A stretch of DNA of 64,000 nt from contig JAURNW010000016.1 in the NCBI GenBank assembly GCA_030829985.1, forward strand, positions 1-64,000. The letters run 5' to 3'. Position 1 is the first letter of the stretch; every line of letters starts with the position of its first letter. Origin of the DNA: Gammaproteobacteria bacterium (lineage in GTDB: Bacteria; Pseudomonadota; Gammaproteobacteria; Eutrophobiales; Eutrophobiaceae). Below are positions 19,086 to 29,470 of this stretch, one piece after another. The notes beneath the pieces were generated by a model that was given only the letters and a program-made list of their open reading frames with translations, had not been told where the DNA came from and searched no databases. The position numbers and the translations under genes are program-made.

Positions 19086-20264
19086 GTGAACGAAGATTTT
19101 GCACGAATAAATCGATTACCCCCATATGTCTTCAATATCGTTAATGAATTGAAGATGGACGCACGTCATCGTGGTGAGGATATTATTGACTTTGGGATGG
19201 GTAATCCTGACCAACCCACGCCAAAACATATAGTCGACAAGCTGGTTGAGGCATCGCAACGCGAAAATACCCACGGTTATTCAATTTCACGCGGTATCCC
19301 GCGTTTACGTCGGGCAATCTGTAACTGGTACAAGTCACGTTATGATGTTGATCTGGATCCGGAGTCTGAAGCAATTGTGACGCTGGGTTCAAAAGAAGGT
19401 CTTGCTCATCTAGCGATGGCAGTGGTCGATAGGGGCGATGCAGTGTTGGTACCCAACCCGGCATATCCTATTCATCCCTACGGCTTTGTTCTGGCAGGTG
19501 CTGATGTGCGACATGTGCCGATTGGACCGGGAATCGATTTTTTTGAAGAGCTACAAAAATCGATAAGAGATTGCTGGCCCAAGCCAAAAATATTATTAAC
19601 TAATTTTCCGGCAAATCCGACTACTCAATGTGTTGATCTGGATTTTTTTAGCAAGATTATTGAAATCGCAAAAGAACACCAGATTTGGGTGATTCAGGAT
19701 CTTGCCTATGCCGATATTGTATTCGATGGTTATACCGCACCTTCAATATTACAGGTGCCCGGAGCAAAAGATGTCGCGGTAGAATTTTTCTCCATGTCCA
19801 AGAGTTATAATATGCCCGGTTGGCGCGTCGGTTTCATGGTGGGCAATCCCACTCTGGTGAAAGCTCTGTCACGTATTAAGTCTTATCTGGATTACGGGAC
19901 ATTTACGCCAATTCAAATAGCAGCAATTACAGCTCTTGAAGAAGACCAACAATGTGTTGCTGAGATTCGTGATATGTATCGAAATCGACGTGATGTGTTG
20001 TGTGACGGATTGAATTCAATTGGCTGGGAAGTAGAAAGACCACAGGGCACTATGTTTGTCTGGGCGCCTATACCTGAACAATTCAAGGCGATGGGTTCAC
20101 TCGAATTTTCGAAAAAATTATTGTTAGATGCAAAAGTGGCTGTTTCACCTGGTATTGGTTTTGGTACGTATGGCGATCAGTTTGTACGTTTTGCCTTGAT
20201 TGAAAACGAACATCGTTCACGACAGGCAATACGTTCTATTCGCGCGATGTTGAGAGAAGAATAA
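19086..20264 (+). CDS. alaC: Aminotransferase of the AlaC type (PLP, class I)
   Basis: A PLP-dependent class I/II aminotransferase of 392 residues. The substrate-binding region [10 protein letters not shown], the NPANPT-like FPANPTTQ motif and the PLP lysine in [14 protein letters not shown] match AlaC (YfdZ)-type glutamate-pyruvate transaminases. Gene order supports amino-acid metabolism: hom and thrC follow in the same direction. Homologues have been annotated as alanine or valine-pyruvate aminotransferases, so substrate preference is open. It starts with GTG at 19086 behind AGGGTC and diverges from the amidase gene. Confidence 0.88.
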   Translation: MNEDFARINRLPPYVFNIVNELKMDARHRGEDIIDFGMGNPDQPTPKHIVDKLVEASQRENTHGYSISRGIPRLRRAICNWYKSRYDVDLDPESEAIVTLGSKEGLAHLAMAVVDRGDAVLVPNPAYPIHPYGFVLAGADVRHVPIGPGIDFFEELQKSIRDCWPKPKILLTNFPANPTTQCVDLDFFSKIIEIAKEHQIWVIQDLAYADIVFDGYTAPSILQVPGAKDVAVEFFSMSKSYNMPGWRVGFMVGNPTLVKALSRIKSYLDYGTFTPIQIAAITALEEDQQCVAEIRDMYRNRRDVLCDGLNSIGWEVERPQGTMFVWAPIPEQFKAMGSLEFSKKLLLDAKVAVSPGIGFGTYGDQFVRFALIENEHRSRQAIRSIRAMLREE

Positions 20265-20387
20265 ACGGTAAATCGTTTAAAAATTACGCATCACGATAAT
20301 TTAAAATAACGAAGTAGACTTAGCGTTTTAATATTCGCTAATCACTTTTTTACATACTGTAAGAAATAATATTACCTGGAGTTAATT

Positions 20388-21701
20388 TTGAAACCAGTAA
20401 ACGTAGGATTATTAGGCTTAGGCACCGTTGGTGGTGGCACGGTCAGTGTGTTAACGCGGAACTCAGATGAAATTGCACGGCGTGCCGGACGTGGTATTCG
20501 TATTAGCCATGCTGCTGCCAAGGACTACAATCCTGATCTTATCAAGGGTCTGGATCAAATCGGCAAAATTTCTGATGATGCATTTGCCGTGGTTAATGAC
20601 CCTGAGGTTGAAATCGTTATTGAGTTGATCGGTGGTTATTCACCAGCGAAAGAATTGGTATTACAGGCAATCGAAAATGGTAAGCACGTTGTCACCGCAA
20701 ATAAGGCTCTGATAGCCATGCACGGCAATGAAATTTTTGCTGCCGCGCAGGCAAAAGGTGTGACGGTGGCATTCGAAGCAGGCGTTGCCGGTGGTATACC
20801 CATCATCAAAGCGGTACGTGAAGGATTGGCTGCAAATCAAATTGAATGGATCGCAGGAATTATCAATGGTACGGGTAATTTTATCCTGACCGAGATGCGC
20901 GACAAGGGCAGAGACTTCGATGACGTTCTAAAAGAAGCACAAGCTCTGGGTTATGCTGAAGCCGATCCAACCTTTGATGTCGAAGGTATTGATGCCGCGC
21001 ATAAGTTAACCATACTGGGCTCGATCGCATTCGGTATGCCATTACAATTCGACAAGACCTATACCGAAGGCATAACAAAGATAGAGCAACAGGATGTCTT
21101 ATACGCTGGTGAATTGGGTTATCGCATTAAACATTTGGGCGTAACTCGCAAGACAGATGCCGGCATTGAACAACGTGTTCATCCTACATTAATTCCGGAG
21201 CGTCGTTTAATCGCCAGTGTCGATGGTGTTATGAATGCAGTATTAGTCATGAGTGATGCCGTTGGACCTACATTATATTATGGTGCAGGTGCCGGCTCTG
21301 AACCGACTGCCTCTGCCGTAGTCGCAGATGTTGTAGACGTAGTTCGTGCGTTGACTACTGATCCTGGAAACAGAGTACCGCATCTTGCTTTTCAACCGGG
21401 GGCATTATCTGATATTAAGATTTTGCCGATGGAAGAAACAGTTACCGCTTATTATCTTCGTATGAACGCGATAGATAAGCCCGGTGTGCTGGCTGATATA
21501 ACGCAAATTTTAGGTGACTCCGGGATTAGTATTGAGGCTATCTTGCAAAAAGAACCTGCTCCTGATGCGAGTCATGTGCCTATAATTTTTCTGACTCAAC
21601 GAATAAAAGAAAAAAATATGAATGACGCGATCGCACAGATAGAAGAGCTTGATACTATCGACGGTGAAGTAATGCGCATTCGTATGGAAACTCTGGGATA
21701 A
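20388..21701 (+). CDS. hom: Homoserine dehydrogenase
   Basis: Reduces aspartate semialdehyde to homoserine, the branch point to threonine and methionine. The N-terminal NAD(P) motif GLLGLGTVGGGT, the catalytic core with VTANKALIA and EAGVAGGIPII, and a C-terminal ACT domain (from about residue 350, YYLRMNAIDKPGVLADIT) are all present. The ACT domain implies allosteric control, usually by threonine. The length of 437 is typical of the monofunctional enzyme. It uses a TTG start at 20388 behind CCTGGAG. thrC follows 6 bp later. Confidence 0.97.
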   Translation: MKPVNVGLLGLGTVGGGTVSVLTRNSDEIARRAGRGIRISHAAAKDYNPDLIKGLDQIGKISDDAFAVVNDPEVEIVIELIGGYSPAKELVLQAIENGKHVVTANKALIAMHGNEIFAAAQAKGVTVAFEAGVAGGIPIIKAVREGLAANQIEWIAGIINGTGNFILTEMRDKGRDFDDVLKEAQALGYAEADPTFDVEGIDAAHKLTILGSIAFGMPLQFDKTYTEGITKIEQQDVLYAGELGYRIKHLGVTRKTDAGIEQRVHPTLIPERRLIASVDGVMNAVLVMSDAVGPTLYYGAGAGSEPTASAVVADVVDVVRALTTDPGNRVPHLAFQPGALSDIKILPMEETVTAYYLRMNAIDKPGVLADITQILGDSGISIEAILQKEPAPDASHVPIIFLTQRIKEKNMNDAIAQIEELDTIDGEVMRIRMETLG

Positions 21702-21707
21702 AATATC

Positions 21708-22850
21708 ATGACTTTTCGTAAACGTTACACTGGATTAATTGACCATTATCGTGATCGCCTGCCGGTACATGATGACACTCGTATCATTAGTCTTGGTGAA
21801 GGCAATACTCCGCTAATTAAATTACACAACATTCCTGACACGCTGGAGAAGGATGTTGATATCTATGTGAAATATGAGGGCTTAAATCCTACTGGTTCTT
21901 TTAAAGATCGTGGCATGACAATGGCCGTGACCAAGGCAGTAGAAGAAGGATCGAAAGCAATTATCTGCGCGTCAACCGGGAATACCTCAGCGTCGGCGGC
22001 AGCTTATGCTGCGCGTGCCGGCATAACGGCATTTGTATTGATACCTGATGGCAAGATTGCACAGGGTAAACTGGCACAAGCAATGATGGAAGGTGCAGTG
22101 GTACTTCAGGTTAATGGAAATTTTGATGCTGGCATGCGTCTGGTAAAAGAAGTAGCTGAACATGCCCCTGTGACGATCGTTAATTCGATCAATCCATATC
22201 GATTACAAGGTCAAAAGACTGCGGCTTTTGAAATTATTGAAGAGCTCGGAAGAGCTCCTGATTATCATTGTTTACCAGTAGGGAATGCTGGAAATATTAC
22301 AGCGCACTGGATTGGTTATAGTGAATATGCCTGTGCCGACGGTGATAAGGTTACCGATGCCTGTGCATTTTGTAATGGTGTATGTAAATTTGCCGGCGGT
22401 TCGATTGTCGGTGCTCGTCCTAAAATGGTCGGGTATCAAGCAAGTGGCTCAGCGCCCTTCATGCGTGGCGAGATGGTTGATAATCCAGAAACTGTAGCAA
22501 CTGCAATCAGGATTGGTCATCCTCAGTCATGGGATTACGCCTGGAAGGTTCGTGAAGAATCTGACGGCTGGTTCGATGAGTGTACAGATGAAGAAATTCT
22601 CGCTGCGCAAAAATTACTTGCAGAAAAAGAGGGTATCTTTTGTGAACCTGCTTCTGCAGCCTCTTTGGCTGGTGCCATGCGTGATGTGAATTCGGGTAAG
22701 ATTCCGGAAAACAGTTGCATAGTATGTACCTTGACCGGACATGGTCTCAAGGATCCGGATACTGCGATTAAACAAAGTACGCGACCAGTCATTAGCATTG
22801 AAGCAAAAATGGATCAGGTTAAGACGGCAATACTGGATAACCTGGCATAA
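21708..22850 (+). CDS. thrC: Threonine synthase
   Basis: Converts O-phosphohomoserine to threonine with PLP. The 380-residue protein has the PLP lysine in TGSFKDRGM near residue 65, the phosphate-binding CASTGNTSASAAAYAARAG and the glycine-rich PVGNAGN loop. This is the shorter class of threonine synthase, not the long E. coli form. It follows hom by 6 bp, so the two form a homoserine-threonine operon, probably continuing into the next gene. Confidence 0.97.
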   Translation: MTFRKRYTGLIDHYRDRLPVHDDTRIISLGEGNTPLIKLHNIPDTLEKDVDIYVKYEGLNPTGSFKDRGMTMAVTKAVEEGSKAIICASTGNTSASAAAYAARAGITAFVLIPDGKIAQGKLAQAMMEGAVVLQVNGNFDAGMRLVKEVAEHAPVTIVNSINPYRLQGQKTAAFEIIEELGRAPDYHCLPVGNAGNITAHWIGYSEYACADGDKVTDACAFCNGVCKFAGGSIVGARPKMVGYQASGSAPFMRGEMVDNPETVATAIRIGHPQSWDYAWKVREESDGWFDECTDEEILAAQKLLAEKEGIFCEPASAASLAGAMRDVNSGKIPENSCIVCTLTGHGLKDPDTAIKQSTRPVISIEAKMDQVKTAILDNLA

Positions 22851-22917
22851 AGACTGAAACTGAATAGTCACTAGTGAGACGCAAAAACATAACGCTTCAC
22901 TTTTTAAAGGTAAGCTT

Positions 22918-23934
22918 ATGCGTAGCTTAACCGTTTTTATCCCGGGCTTATTCGGTCCTGATATTGCAATACATCCTGATGACATACCCGATTTGCCTGC
23001 ATTAAACTGGATGCTGACAAAGGGTGAGCATGAAATAACAAAAGCAGACTCTGCCAGTTATAGTCTTTGTGAGTTATTCGGATTACCTCCTTCAGAAAAT
23101 GATTTTCCGGTTGCTGCTATTTCGCGCTTAAGCGACGACAATCAGCATCCACAGGGTATCTGGTTGCGTGCTGATCCCGTGCATGTGAAGACGGATAGAG
23201 ATGGACTTATATTGATTGATAATAATCAATTTACAATGAGTCAACACGATGCATTAGCGTTGGCTGCTGATATCAATATTGTCCTGAAAACCTACGGACT
23301 TGAACTTGAAGTGCCAGTACCAACCAGATGGTATTTAAGGTTTAAGGATCACCTTGAAATAAAAACAACGCCGGTCGATGCTATCGTTGGTCGGGATATT
23401 CTGCCATTCATGCCTGGTGGTGATAGTCGAATTAACCTGGATCAATTGATGAACGATATTCAAATGACGTTACATGATTCTGATGTTAATAAAAAACGGG
23501 AACAGGATAAAAAATTACCCATTAATAGTCTCTGGTTTTGGGGTTATGGTGAATTGCCAAAGATAATTGGTCGTCAATGGTCATTCGTTATGAGTGATGA
23601 GATGTTGGCAAAAGGGTTGTCTATGATTGCCGCAACACCGTTTGAAGAATTACCCGAAAGTTACCGCCAAATCATAAAAAAAAATGACGACTATAATGGG
23701 TTGATGTTTATAAGTTCATGCAAGCAACATAGTCATTATCATGATCTGGAAGGATGGCTTGAAGCATTAATGTTATATGAATCAGACTGGTTTCAACCAT
23801 TAATGGAATCTCTGAAAAGTCGTGAGCTGGATCAGCTATTTATAAAGACGGATACAGTCAGCATCAGCATTGATAAATCTTCCACTTATAAGTTTTGGAA
23901 AAAACAAAAAAGCATAGCTGCTTTTAAAAATTAA
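22918..23934 (+). CDS. RpfE-like protein (alkaline-phosphatase/phosphoglycerate-mutase-like annotation)
   Basis: A 338-residue cytoplasmic protein. The segment WLRADPVHVKTDRDGLILID and the later LWFWGYGELP match the family annotated as RpfE-type regulatory protein or as cofactor-independent phosphoglycerate mutase-like, which sits beside recJ in Xanthomonas and other Gammaproteobacteria. I see no obvious mutase active-site motif, so an enzymatic role is doubtful. Its stop directly precedes the recJ start. Family membership is fairly firm from motif plus synteny; the function is not known to me. Confidence 0.7.
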   Translation: MRSLTVFIPGLFGPDIAIHPDDIPDLPALNWMLTKGEHEITKADSASYSLCELFGLPPSENDFPVAAISRLSDDNQHPQGIWLRADPVHVKTDRDGLILIDNNQFTMSQHDALALAADINIVLKTYGLELEVPVPTRWYLRFKDHLEIKTTPVDAIVGRDILPFMPGGDSRINLDQLMNDIQMTLHDSDVNKKREQDKKLPINSLWFWGYGELPKIIGRQWSFVMSDEMLAKGLSMIAATPFEELPESYRQIIKKNDDYNGLMFISSCKQHSHYHDLEGWLEALMLYESDWFQPLMESLKSRELDQLFIKTDTVSISIDKSSTYKFWKKQKSIAAFKN

Positions 23935-25689
23935 TTGCTGCCTGTGAAGATTAAAAAAATAGCTCGCCGGAATGTTCCTGAAGTAATCAACTTGCCCGAT
24001 TCAATTCACCCTGTATTACAACGGGTTTATGCTGCGCGCAATATACAATCAACCGAGGATCTGGATTATTCGCTATCGTCCTTATTACCTTTTAACTCCT
24101 TAAGTGGTATTGATGCTGCAGTCAATCTATTATGCGAGGCGTTGGAAAATAAACGACGTATATTAATCGTAGCGGACTTTGATGCAGATGGCGCAACCAG
24201 CTGTGCTCTCGCCATACGCGGTTTAACGTTGATGGGTGGTGAAGACATTGTCTATGTTGTCCCAAACCGGTTTGAATATGGTTATGGTTTAACGCCCGAG
24301 ATCGTTGATGTTGCATTGGAGTATGACCCTGATTTATTAATCACCGTTGATAATGGAATATCGAGTGTCGCTGGAGTTAAACGTGCACGAGATAATGGTG
24401 TAAAGGTATTAATTACCGATCACCATTTACCGGGCGCAGAGTTGCCGGATGCCGACGCAATAGTCAATCCACAACTTCAGGGGGATCAATTTTCCAGTAA
24501 AAATCTGGCCGGTGTCGGTGTTGTTTTTTACATTTTGTTGGCATTACGTGCAGCCTTGAGAGAACAAGGGTGGTTCGAAAAACGAGATATTACTTGCCCC
24601 AATCTCGCACAATTATTGGATATCGTTGCATTGGGTACCGTTGCCGATGTAGTGCCGTTGGATAAAAATAATCGCATTATGGTTGCTCACGGACTGAAAC
24701 TGATTAGACAAAATAAATCTATAGCAGGTATCTCAGCGATCTTGAGTCAGGCCGGTAAGTCTTTGCCTATGCTTTCTGCAACAGATCTTGGTTTTTCAAT
24801 TGCGCCTCGTTTAAATGCGGCAGGACGTCTCACAGATATGTCGCTGGGTATTGAATGTTTACTAACAGATGATGCGCAAACAGCAGCAGAAATGGCGCAA
24901 CAACTGGATAAGTTGAATAAAGAACGTCGACAAATACAAGGTGATATGCAGGAACAAGCTACGCTTGAACTGCAAGACTATCTTGAAAAATCATCAGGTG
25001 AATTGGCACAAGGTATCTGTCTATTTAATCCTGACTGGCATCAGGGTGTTATCGGTATACTGGCAGCCAAAGTTAAGGAAACATTCAATCGTCCGGTTAT
25101 TGCATTTGCTCGTGAAAGCGATCCCAATGAAGGTGATGCCATTATTAAAGGATCAGCGCGATCTATTAATGGCTTACATATTCGTGATTTACTTGAAGAG
25201 ATAAGCCGCCGTTATCCCGAACTTATTTTAACCTTCGGCGGTCATGCGATGGCGGCAGGACTGACTATTAAAGAATCTGAATTTAATAGTTTCTCAGATA
25301 AGTTTAACGATGTACTTAAAGACACTATCTCTCTGGAAGATATGCAGGATGAATGTCTTACCGATGGTGAGCTATTAAGCAAAGAACTATCCATGCAATT
25401 GGCGCGAGACATTCAACTTGCCGGACCATGGGGACAATTGTTTCCTGAACCGGTTTTTGAAGGACAATTTAAAGTTATCGAAAGACGTATTGTTGGTGAA
25501 CATCATTTGAAACTCAGATTACAAACCAGAGACAGTAGCAAAGCACTGGATGCAATTGCATTTAATCATACTGATGAAGAATGGCCAAAATCTGTGTCGC
25601 ATATACAAATAGCTTATAAACTGGTGATTAACGAATTTCAAAATCGTGAAACTCTACAATTAATGATTAACCACATAGATTTTATTTAG
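23935..25689 (+). CDS. recJ: Single-stranded-DNA exonuclease RecJ
   Basis: RecJ is a 5'-3' single-strand exonuclease acting in RecF recombination and mismatch repair. DHH-family motifs are present: VADFDADGATS near residue 80, DNGIS near 137, ITDHHLPGA near 161 and the DHHA1 region with FGGHAMAAGL near 439. The length of 584 is normal. The frame opens at TTG (23935) immediately after the preceding stop; a GTG at 23944 (giving MKIKKIARR) is an equally plausible start. It is followed by prfB and lysS, as in E. coli. Confidence 0.97.
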   Translation: MLPVKIKKIARRNVPEVINLPDSIHPVLQRVYAARNIQSTEDLDYSLSSLLPFNSLSGIDAAVNLLCEALENKRRILIVADFDADGATSCALAIRGLTLMGGEDIVYVVPNRFEYGYGLTPEIVDVALEYDPDLLITVDNGISSVAGVKRARDNGVKVLITDHHLPGAELPDADAIVNPQLQGDQFSSKNLAGVGVVFYILLALRAALREQGWFEKRDITCPNLAQLLDIVALGTVADVVPLDKNNRIMVAHGLKLIRQNKSIAGISAILSQAGKSLPMLSATDLGFSIAPRLNAAGRLTDMSLGIECLLTDDAQTAAEMAQQLDKLNKERRQIQGDMQEQATLELQDYLEKSSGELAQGICLFNPDWHQGVIGILAAKVKETFNRPVIAFARESDPNEGDAIIKGSARSINGLHIRDLLEEISRRYPELILTFGGHAMAAGLTIKESEFNSFSDKFNDVLKDTISLEDMQDECLTDGELLSKELSMQLARDIQLAGPWGQLFPEPVFEGQFKVIERRIVGEHHLKLRLQTRDSSKALDAIAFNHTDEEWPKSVSHIQIAYKLVINEFQNRETLQLMINHIDFI

Positions 25690-25788
25690 CATACTTTTTT
25701 AACTCATTGGTATCACTTCTTTCATAATCTTATCTACGGTATACTTCACCTTTCCTGGAAAACCACCCTGTAATTACAGAAATTAATT

Positions 25789-26887
25789 ATGTTTGAAATA
25801 AATCCTCTACTAAACAGCATCTCTGATATGCAAGAGCGAGTTGAATCGCTTAGGGGGTATCTTTGAATACGATCAAAAGTCTGAACGACTGGTAGAAGTC
25901 TTACGCGAACTTGAACAGCCTGGTGTATGGGATAACCCTGAACAGGCACAGGCTCTCGGTAAAGAACGTGCCAATCTTGAAAACGTAGTGCACACCATTC
26001 AATCATTGCAGGAATCTCTGGCAGATTCGATAGAATTACTCAAACTTGCTGAAGAAGAGGGTGATGAAGACACCTTTTCTGCAGTTTCAAATGATCTTGA
26101 TGCTAATGAAGAGCATCTTGCCAAGCTAGAGTTTCATCGTATGTTCTCTGGCGAAATGGACCCCAATAATGCCTTTGTTGATATTCAATCCGGTTCGGGT
26201 GGTACAGAAGCCCAGGATTGGGCTGATATGTTATTGCGCATGTACTTGCGATGGGGCGAGCAACACGGTTTCAATACGGAGTTAATTGAAGTGTCACCGG
26301 GAGAAGTCGCCGGTATTAAAAGCGCCACCATTCAATATACGGGTGATTATGCCTTTGGTTGGTTACGTACCGAAACTGGTGTACATCGGCTGGTCAGGAA
26401 GTCACCTTTTGATTCGGGGAATCGGCGTCATACATCATTTGCTTCTGTGTTTGTATCTCCGGAGATAGATGACAATATAGAAATAGATATTAATCCTGCT
26501 GACTTACGCATAGATACTTATCGTGCGAGCGGCGCAGGTGGCCAACATGTCAATAAAACAGATTCAGCAGTTAGATTGACCCATGTTCCTACCGGGATTG
26601 TAGCCCAATGTCAGGCAGATCGTTCACAGCACAAGAATAAAGATCAGGCGATGAAGATTTTGCGAGCAAAATTGTATGAACATGAAATGCAGAAGCTCAA
26701 TTCGGAAAAGCAGGCGATGGAGGATTCAAAGGCCGATATAGGCTGGGGTAGCCAGATAAGATCTTATGTCCTGGATCAATCTCGTATTAAAGATCTGCGA
26801 ACAGGCGTTGAGACCGGCAATACTCAAGCGGTTCTGGATGGCGATCTGGATCGTTTTATCGAAGCGAGCCTGAAAAGCGGATTGTAA
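25789..26887 (+). CDS. prfB: Peptide chain release factor 2 (programmed +1 frameshift)
   Basis: RF2 terminates at UAA and UGA. Translation starts at 25789, reads 25 codons, meets TGA at 25864-25866 and must shift +1 to continue in the frame from 25865 to the stop ending at 26887. The joined product is 365 residues, the same as E. coli RF2. GGQ is in [14 protein letters not shown], and the stop-recognition SPF tripeptide is in [15 protein letters not shown]. The shift makes RF2 autoregulatory: low RF2 lets the ribosome pause at UGA and slip. lysS follows 140 bp later. Confidence 0.97.
25852..25866 (+). promoter_or_regulatory. prfB programmed frameshift site
   Basis: The Shine-Dalgarno-like AGGGGG (25852-25857), TAT, the slippery CTT (25861-25863) and the stop TGA have the same sequence and spacing as in E. 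coli prfB. The base after TGA is A rather than C; the UGA-A context is still poor for termination. Confidence 0.95.
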
Positions 26888-27027
26888 TTGATAGCTTAAA
26901 GGTGAAGAGTCAAAAATTAAAAAGTATAATGTCTCGAGAGATGTCTGGTTTATTAGGCTCCACGCATCATTCTAAATGCTTCACTTAATTTATAATAATA
27001 AATCAACAGGTAAAAAATAATTTAACC

Positions 27028-28518
27028 ATGTCAGATACAGATGAAAATGATTTAGTCGCACAACGTCGCCAGCATTTACAGGAATTACGTAAATCAGGTA
27101 ATGCTTTCTCAAATAAATTCAGACGTGATTCTTTAGCTGCGGATCTAATCGAACAGTATGGTGAAAAATCCAAAGAAGAACTGGAACAAAACCCGGTTAA
27201 GGTCGCCGTAGCTGGACGCATGATGACCCGTCGCATTATGGGCAAGGCTTCGTTTGCTCATTTGCAGGATATGTCAGGCCAGATTCAGCTGTATATAAGA
27301 CGAGATGATCTAGCAGAAGGTGTATACAACGAAGGTTTTAAAAAGTGGGATAGCGGTGACATCATTGGTGCGACGGGTATCGTGATGAAAACTAATAAGG
27401 GTGAATTGAGCATTCATGTAGATTCAATATTGTTATTGACCAAGTCATTACAACCCTTGCCCGAAAAGTTTCATGGGTTGACTGATCAGGAAACACGATA
27501 CCGTCAGCGTTACGTCGATCTTATTATGAATGAAGAGACGCGCAATACATTCAAAATACGGTCGCAGGTTATTGAGTTTATTCGTTCCTATTTAAAGGAT
27601 GTCGGTTATATAGAAGTAGAAACTCCGATGATGCATGTGATTCCCGGTGGTGCAACCGCACGTCCTTTTATGACGCATCATAACAGTCTGGATATGGATT
27701 TATTTCTACGTATAGCACCCGAGTTATATCTGAAACGTTTAGTCGTAGGTGGTTTTGAGAAAGTCTTTGAGATAAATCGTAGTTTTCGAAATGAAGGTTT
27801 GTCTGCAAGGCATAATCCGGAATTTACTATGCTTGAGTTTTATCAGGCCTACGCTGACTATGAAGATTTGATGAATCTGACAGAAGAGATGTTACGCAAG
27901 CTGACACTTGCGATCGGCGGTAGTAATGAAATTGTTTATCAGGCTGAAACCTACGATCTATCCAGGCCTTTTGATCGCATGACTGTGCTTGAATCGATCC
28001 TGAAATATAATGAATCTATTAGTCTGGATGATCTGCAATCGCTAGATACAATTCGTAAACTTGCTCAGCAACTCGGTATCCCGCTTGAAGATAGTTATGG
28101 AATAGGCAAGATTCAAATCGAAATATTCGAGAAGACCGTTGAGACTAGATTATTAGCGCCTACATTTATTACGCAGTACCCAACTGAAGTATCTCCATTA
28201 GCACGTAAGAACGATGATGATCCTTTTGTTACTGATCGATTTGAATTTTTTATCGGTGGTCGTGAGATTGCTAATGGATTTTCAGAATTAAACGACCCTG
28301 AAGATCAGGCTGAACGATTTCGCAAACAGGTAGCAGAAAAGGATGCGGGTGATATTGAGGCTATGCATTTTGACGAAGACTACATTACCGCGCTTGAATA
28401 CGGGATGCCACCGACAGCGGGCGAGGGAATTGGTATCGATCGTCTGGTGATGTTTTTGACCGACTCCCCGACAATTAGAGATGTTATATTGTTTCCGCAC
28501 ATGAGAAATAAAAGCTGA
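27028..28518 (+). CDS. lysS: Lysyl-tRNA synthetase (class II)
   Basis: Charges tRNA-Lys. The 496-residue protein has the N-terminal OB-fold anticodon domain (about 55-150) and a class II catalytic core with motif 2 [26 protein letters not shown] and motif 3 [11 protein letters not shown] near the C-terminus. prfB-lysS is a conserved pair. An ECF sigma-factor gene starts only 12 bp after its stop, so read-through transcription from lysS into the stress operon is possible. Confidence 0.98.
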   Translation: MSDTDENDLVAQRRQHLQELRKSGNAFSNKFRRDSLAADLIEQYGEKSKEELEQNPVKVAVAGRMMTRRIMGKASFAHLQDMSGQIQLYIRRDDLAEGVYNEGFKKWDSGDIIGATGIVMKTNKGELSIHVDSILLLTKSLQPLPEKFHGLTDQETRYRQRYVDLIMNEETRNTFKIRSQVIEFIRSYLKDVGYIEVETPMMHVIPGGATARPFMTHHNSLDMDLFLRIAPELYLKRLVVGGFEKVFEINRSFRNEGLSARHNPEFTMLEFYQAYADYEDLMNLTEEMLRKLTLAIGGSNEIVYQAETYDLSRPFDRMTVLESILKYNESISLDDLQSLDTIRKLAQQLGIPLEDSYGIGKIQIEIFEKTVETRLLAPTFITQYPTEVSPLARKNDDDPFVTDRFEFFIGGREIANGFSELNDPEDQAERFRKQVAEKDAGDIEAMHFDEDYITALEYGMPPTAGEGIGIDRLVMFLTDSPTIRDVILFPHMRNKS

Positions 28519-28530
28519 TTTCATCAAACT

Positions 28531-29124
28531 ATGACGAGTCTTGATGATGAAACTGAATTAATCAAGGGTCTGAAAGAAGGAGATCAACTCAGTTACAAAA
28601 AACTGGTCGAAGCATACTGGATAGAATTAAACTTCCTTGCTGGACGTCTATTAGCTGATGAAGCAATAGCAAAAGATTGTGTCCAGGAAGTTTTCATAAA
28701 AGCGATAACTAAAATAGCTGGTTTTGAAGCACGTGGAACTCTAAAGGCCTGGTTACATCAGATAACTGTGAATGAGGCATTGATAGAATTACGAAAAAAA
28801 TCTGCCAGAAAAGAGGACTCTCTGGATGAGCTTATGCTTGAATTTGATGAGACTGGGCATTACATAGATCATTATCATGGTCGTCCTGTCAGTCAGGACG
28901 CTTTACTCGAATCACTCGAAGTCAAACAGCATATTAAACTCTCTATCGATAAACTCCCGACAAATTTTCGTATTATTTTAATTTTGCGAGACTATGAAGG
29001 TTATACGACAAAAGAAGTTGCTGAAAAACTGGCTATGACTGAACAAAATGTAAAGGTTCGATTACACCGGTCTCGGTTAGCATTGCGAAACCTTCTAAAG
29101 CCCGTATTAAGGGAGCAGCAATAG
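28531..29124 (+). CDS. ECF-type RNA polymerase sigma factor
   Basis: The 197-residue protein has sigma region 2 (about 20-90, with DCVQEVFIKAITKIAGFEARGTLKAWL) and sigma region 4 (about 135-190, with YEGYTTKEVAEKLAMTEQNVKVRLHRSR as the -35-binding helix-turn-helix). There is no region 1 or 3, so it is group 4 (ECF). The downstream GTG start of a zinc-type anti-sigma gene overlaps its stop by one base. The bufferin/HvfA-like operon follows, and this sigma factor most likely directs its transcription. Its own ribosome site is weak. Confidence 0.92.
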   Translation: MTSLDDETELIKGLKEGDQLSYKKLVEAYWIELNFLAGRLLADEAIAKDCVQEVFIKAITKIAGFEARGTLKAWLHQITVNEALIELRKKSARKEDSLDELMLEFDETGHYIDHYHGRPVSQDALLESLEVKQHIKLSIDKLPTNFRIILILRDYEGYTTKEVAEKLAMTEQNVKVRLHRSRLALRNLLKPVLREQQ

Positions 29125-29405
29125 TGAAACACATAAATCACAAAACAGTAATAAAAAATCATATTACCTGTCGTATGGTCGAAGAGTTTCTTATGGCTTA
29201 TCTAGACAAGGAATTAAGTTTCTGGACCAGACTTCGTTTTAAATTACATTTGTTAATCTGTTCAGACTGCACAAATTATATGCAGGAATATCAAAACACT
29301 ATCGCGCTTGGGCTCCGACTATTCAATTCACCAGATGAAGTTGCGGTTAATCTGGTGCCAGCTGAAATACTGCAGGCTATTATTAATGTGCGAAAACCGC
29401 TTTGA
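29124..29405 (+). CDS. Soluble zinc-binding anti-sigma factor (zf-HC2/ZAS type)
   Basis: A 93-residue protein with the zinc motif H42-x3-C46-x2-C49, plus Cys16 and an upstream helix (EEFLMAYLDKEL) as in ZAS-type anti-sigma factors such as RsrA and ChrR. There is no transmembrane segment, so it should act in the cytoplasm. In this class, thiol oxidation or metal displacement at the zinc site frees the sigma factor. It starts with GTG overlapping the sigma stop by one base, so expression is translationally coupled. The inducing signal here (copper or oxidative stress) is inferred from the downstream operon. Confidence 0.88.
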   Translation: MKHINHKTVIKNHITCRMVEEFLMAYLDKELSFWTRLRFKLHLLICSDCTNYMQEYQNTIALGLRLFNSPDEVAVNLVPAEILQAIINVRKPL

Positions 29406-29440
29406 TATATAAAAGAAAGTACTAAATAACTAAATTAATT

Positions 29441-29470
29441 TGTAACCTTTTACTGATTATATGCATCGGG
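29441..29470 (+). promoter_or_regulatory. Candidate ECF promoter of the bufferin-like operon
   Basis: In the 280-bp gap between the anti-sigma gene and the precursor gene, TGTAACC (29441-29447) is followed after 16 bases by CATCGGG. ECF promoters have an AAC-containing -35, and the Caulobacter SigF consensus is, as I recall, GTAACC-N16-CGAA. The -35 fits well and the -10 only loosely. The leader would be over 200 bases long. Confidence 0.45.

Noticed and set aside
25841-25864. ATG at 25841 as a separate start for a shortened RF2
   Set aside because: The conserved frameshift site and the 25 upstream codons give a full-length 365-residue RF2.
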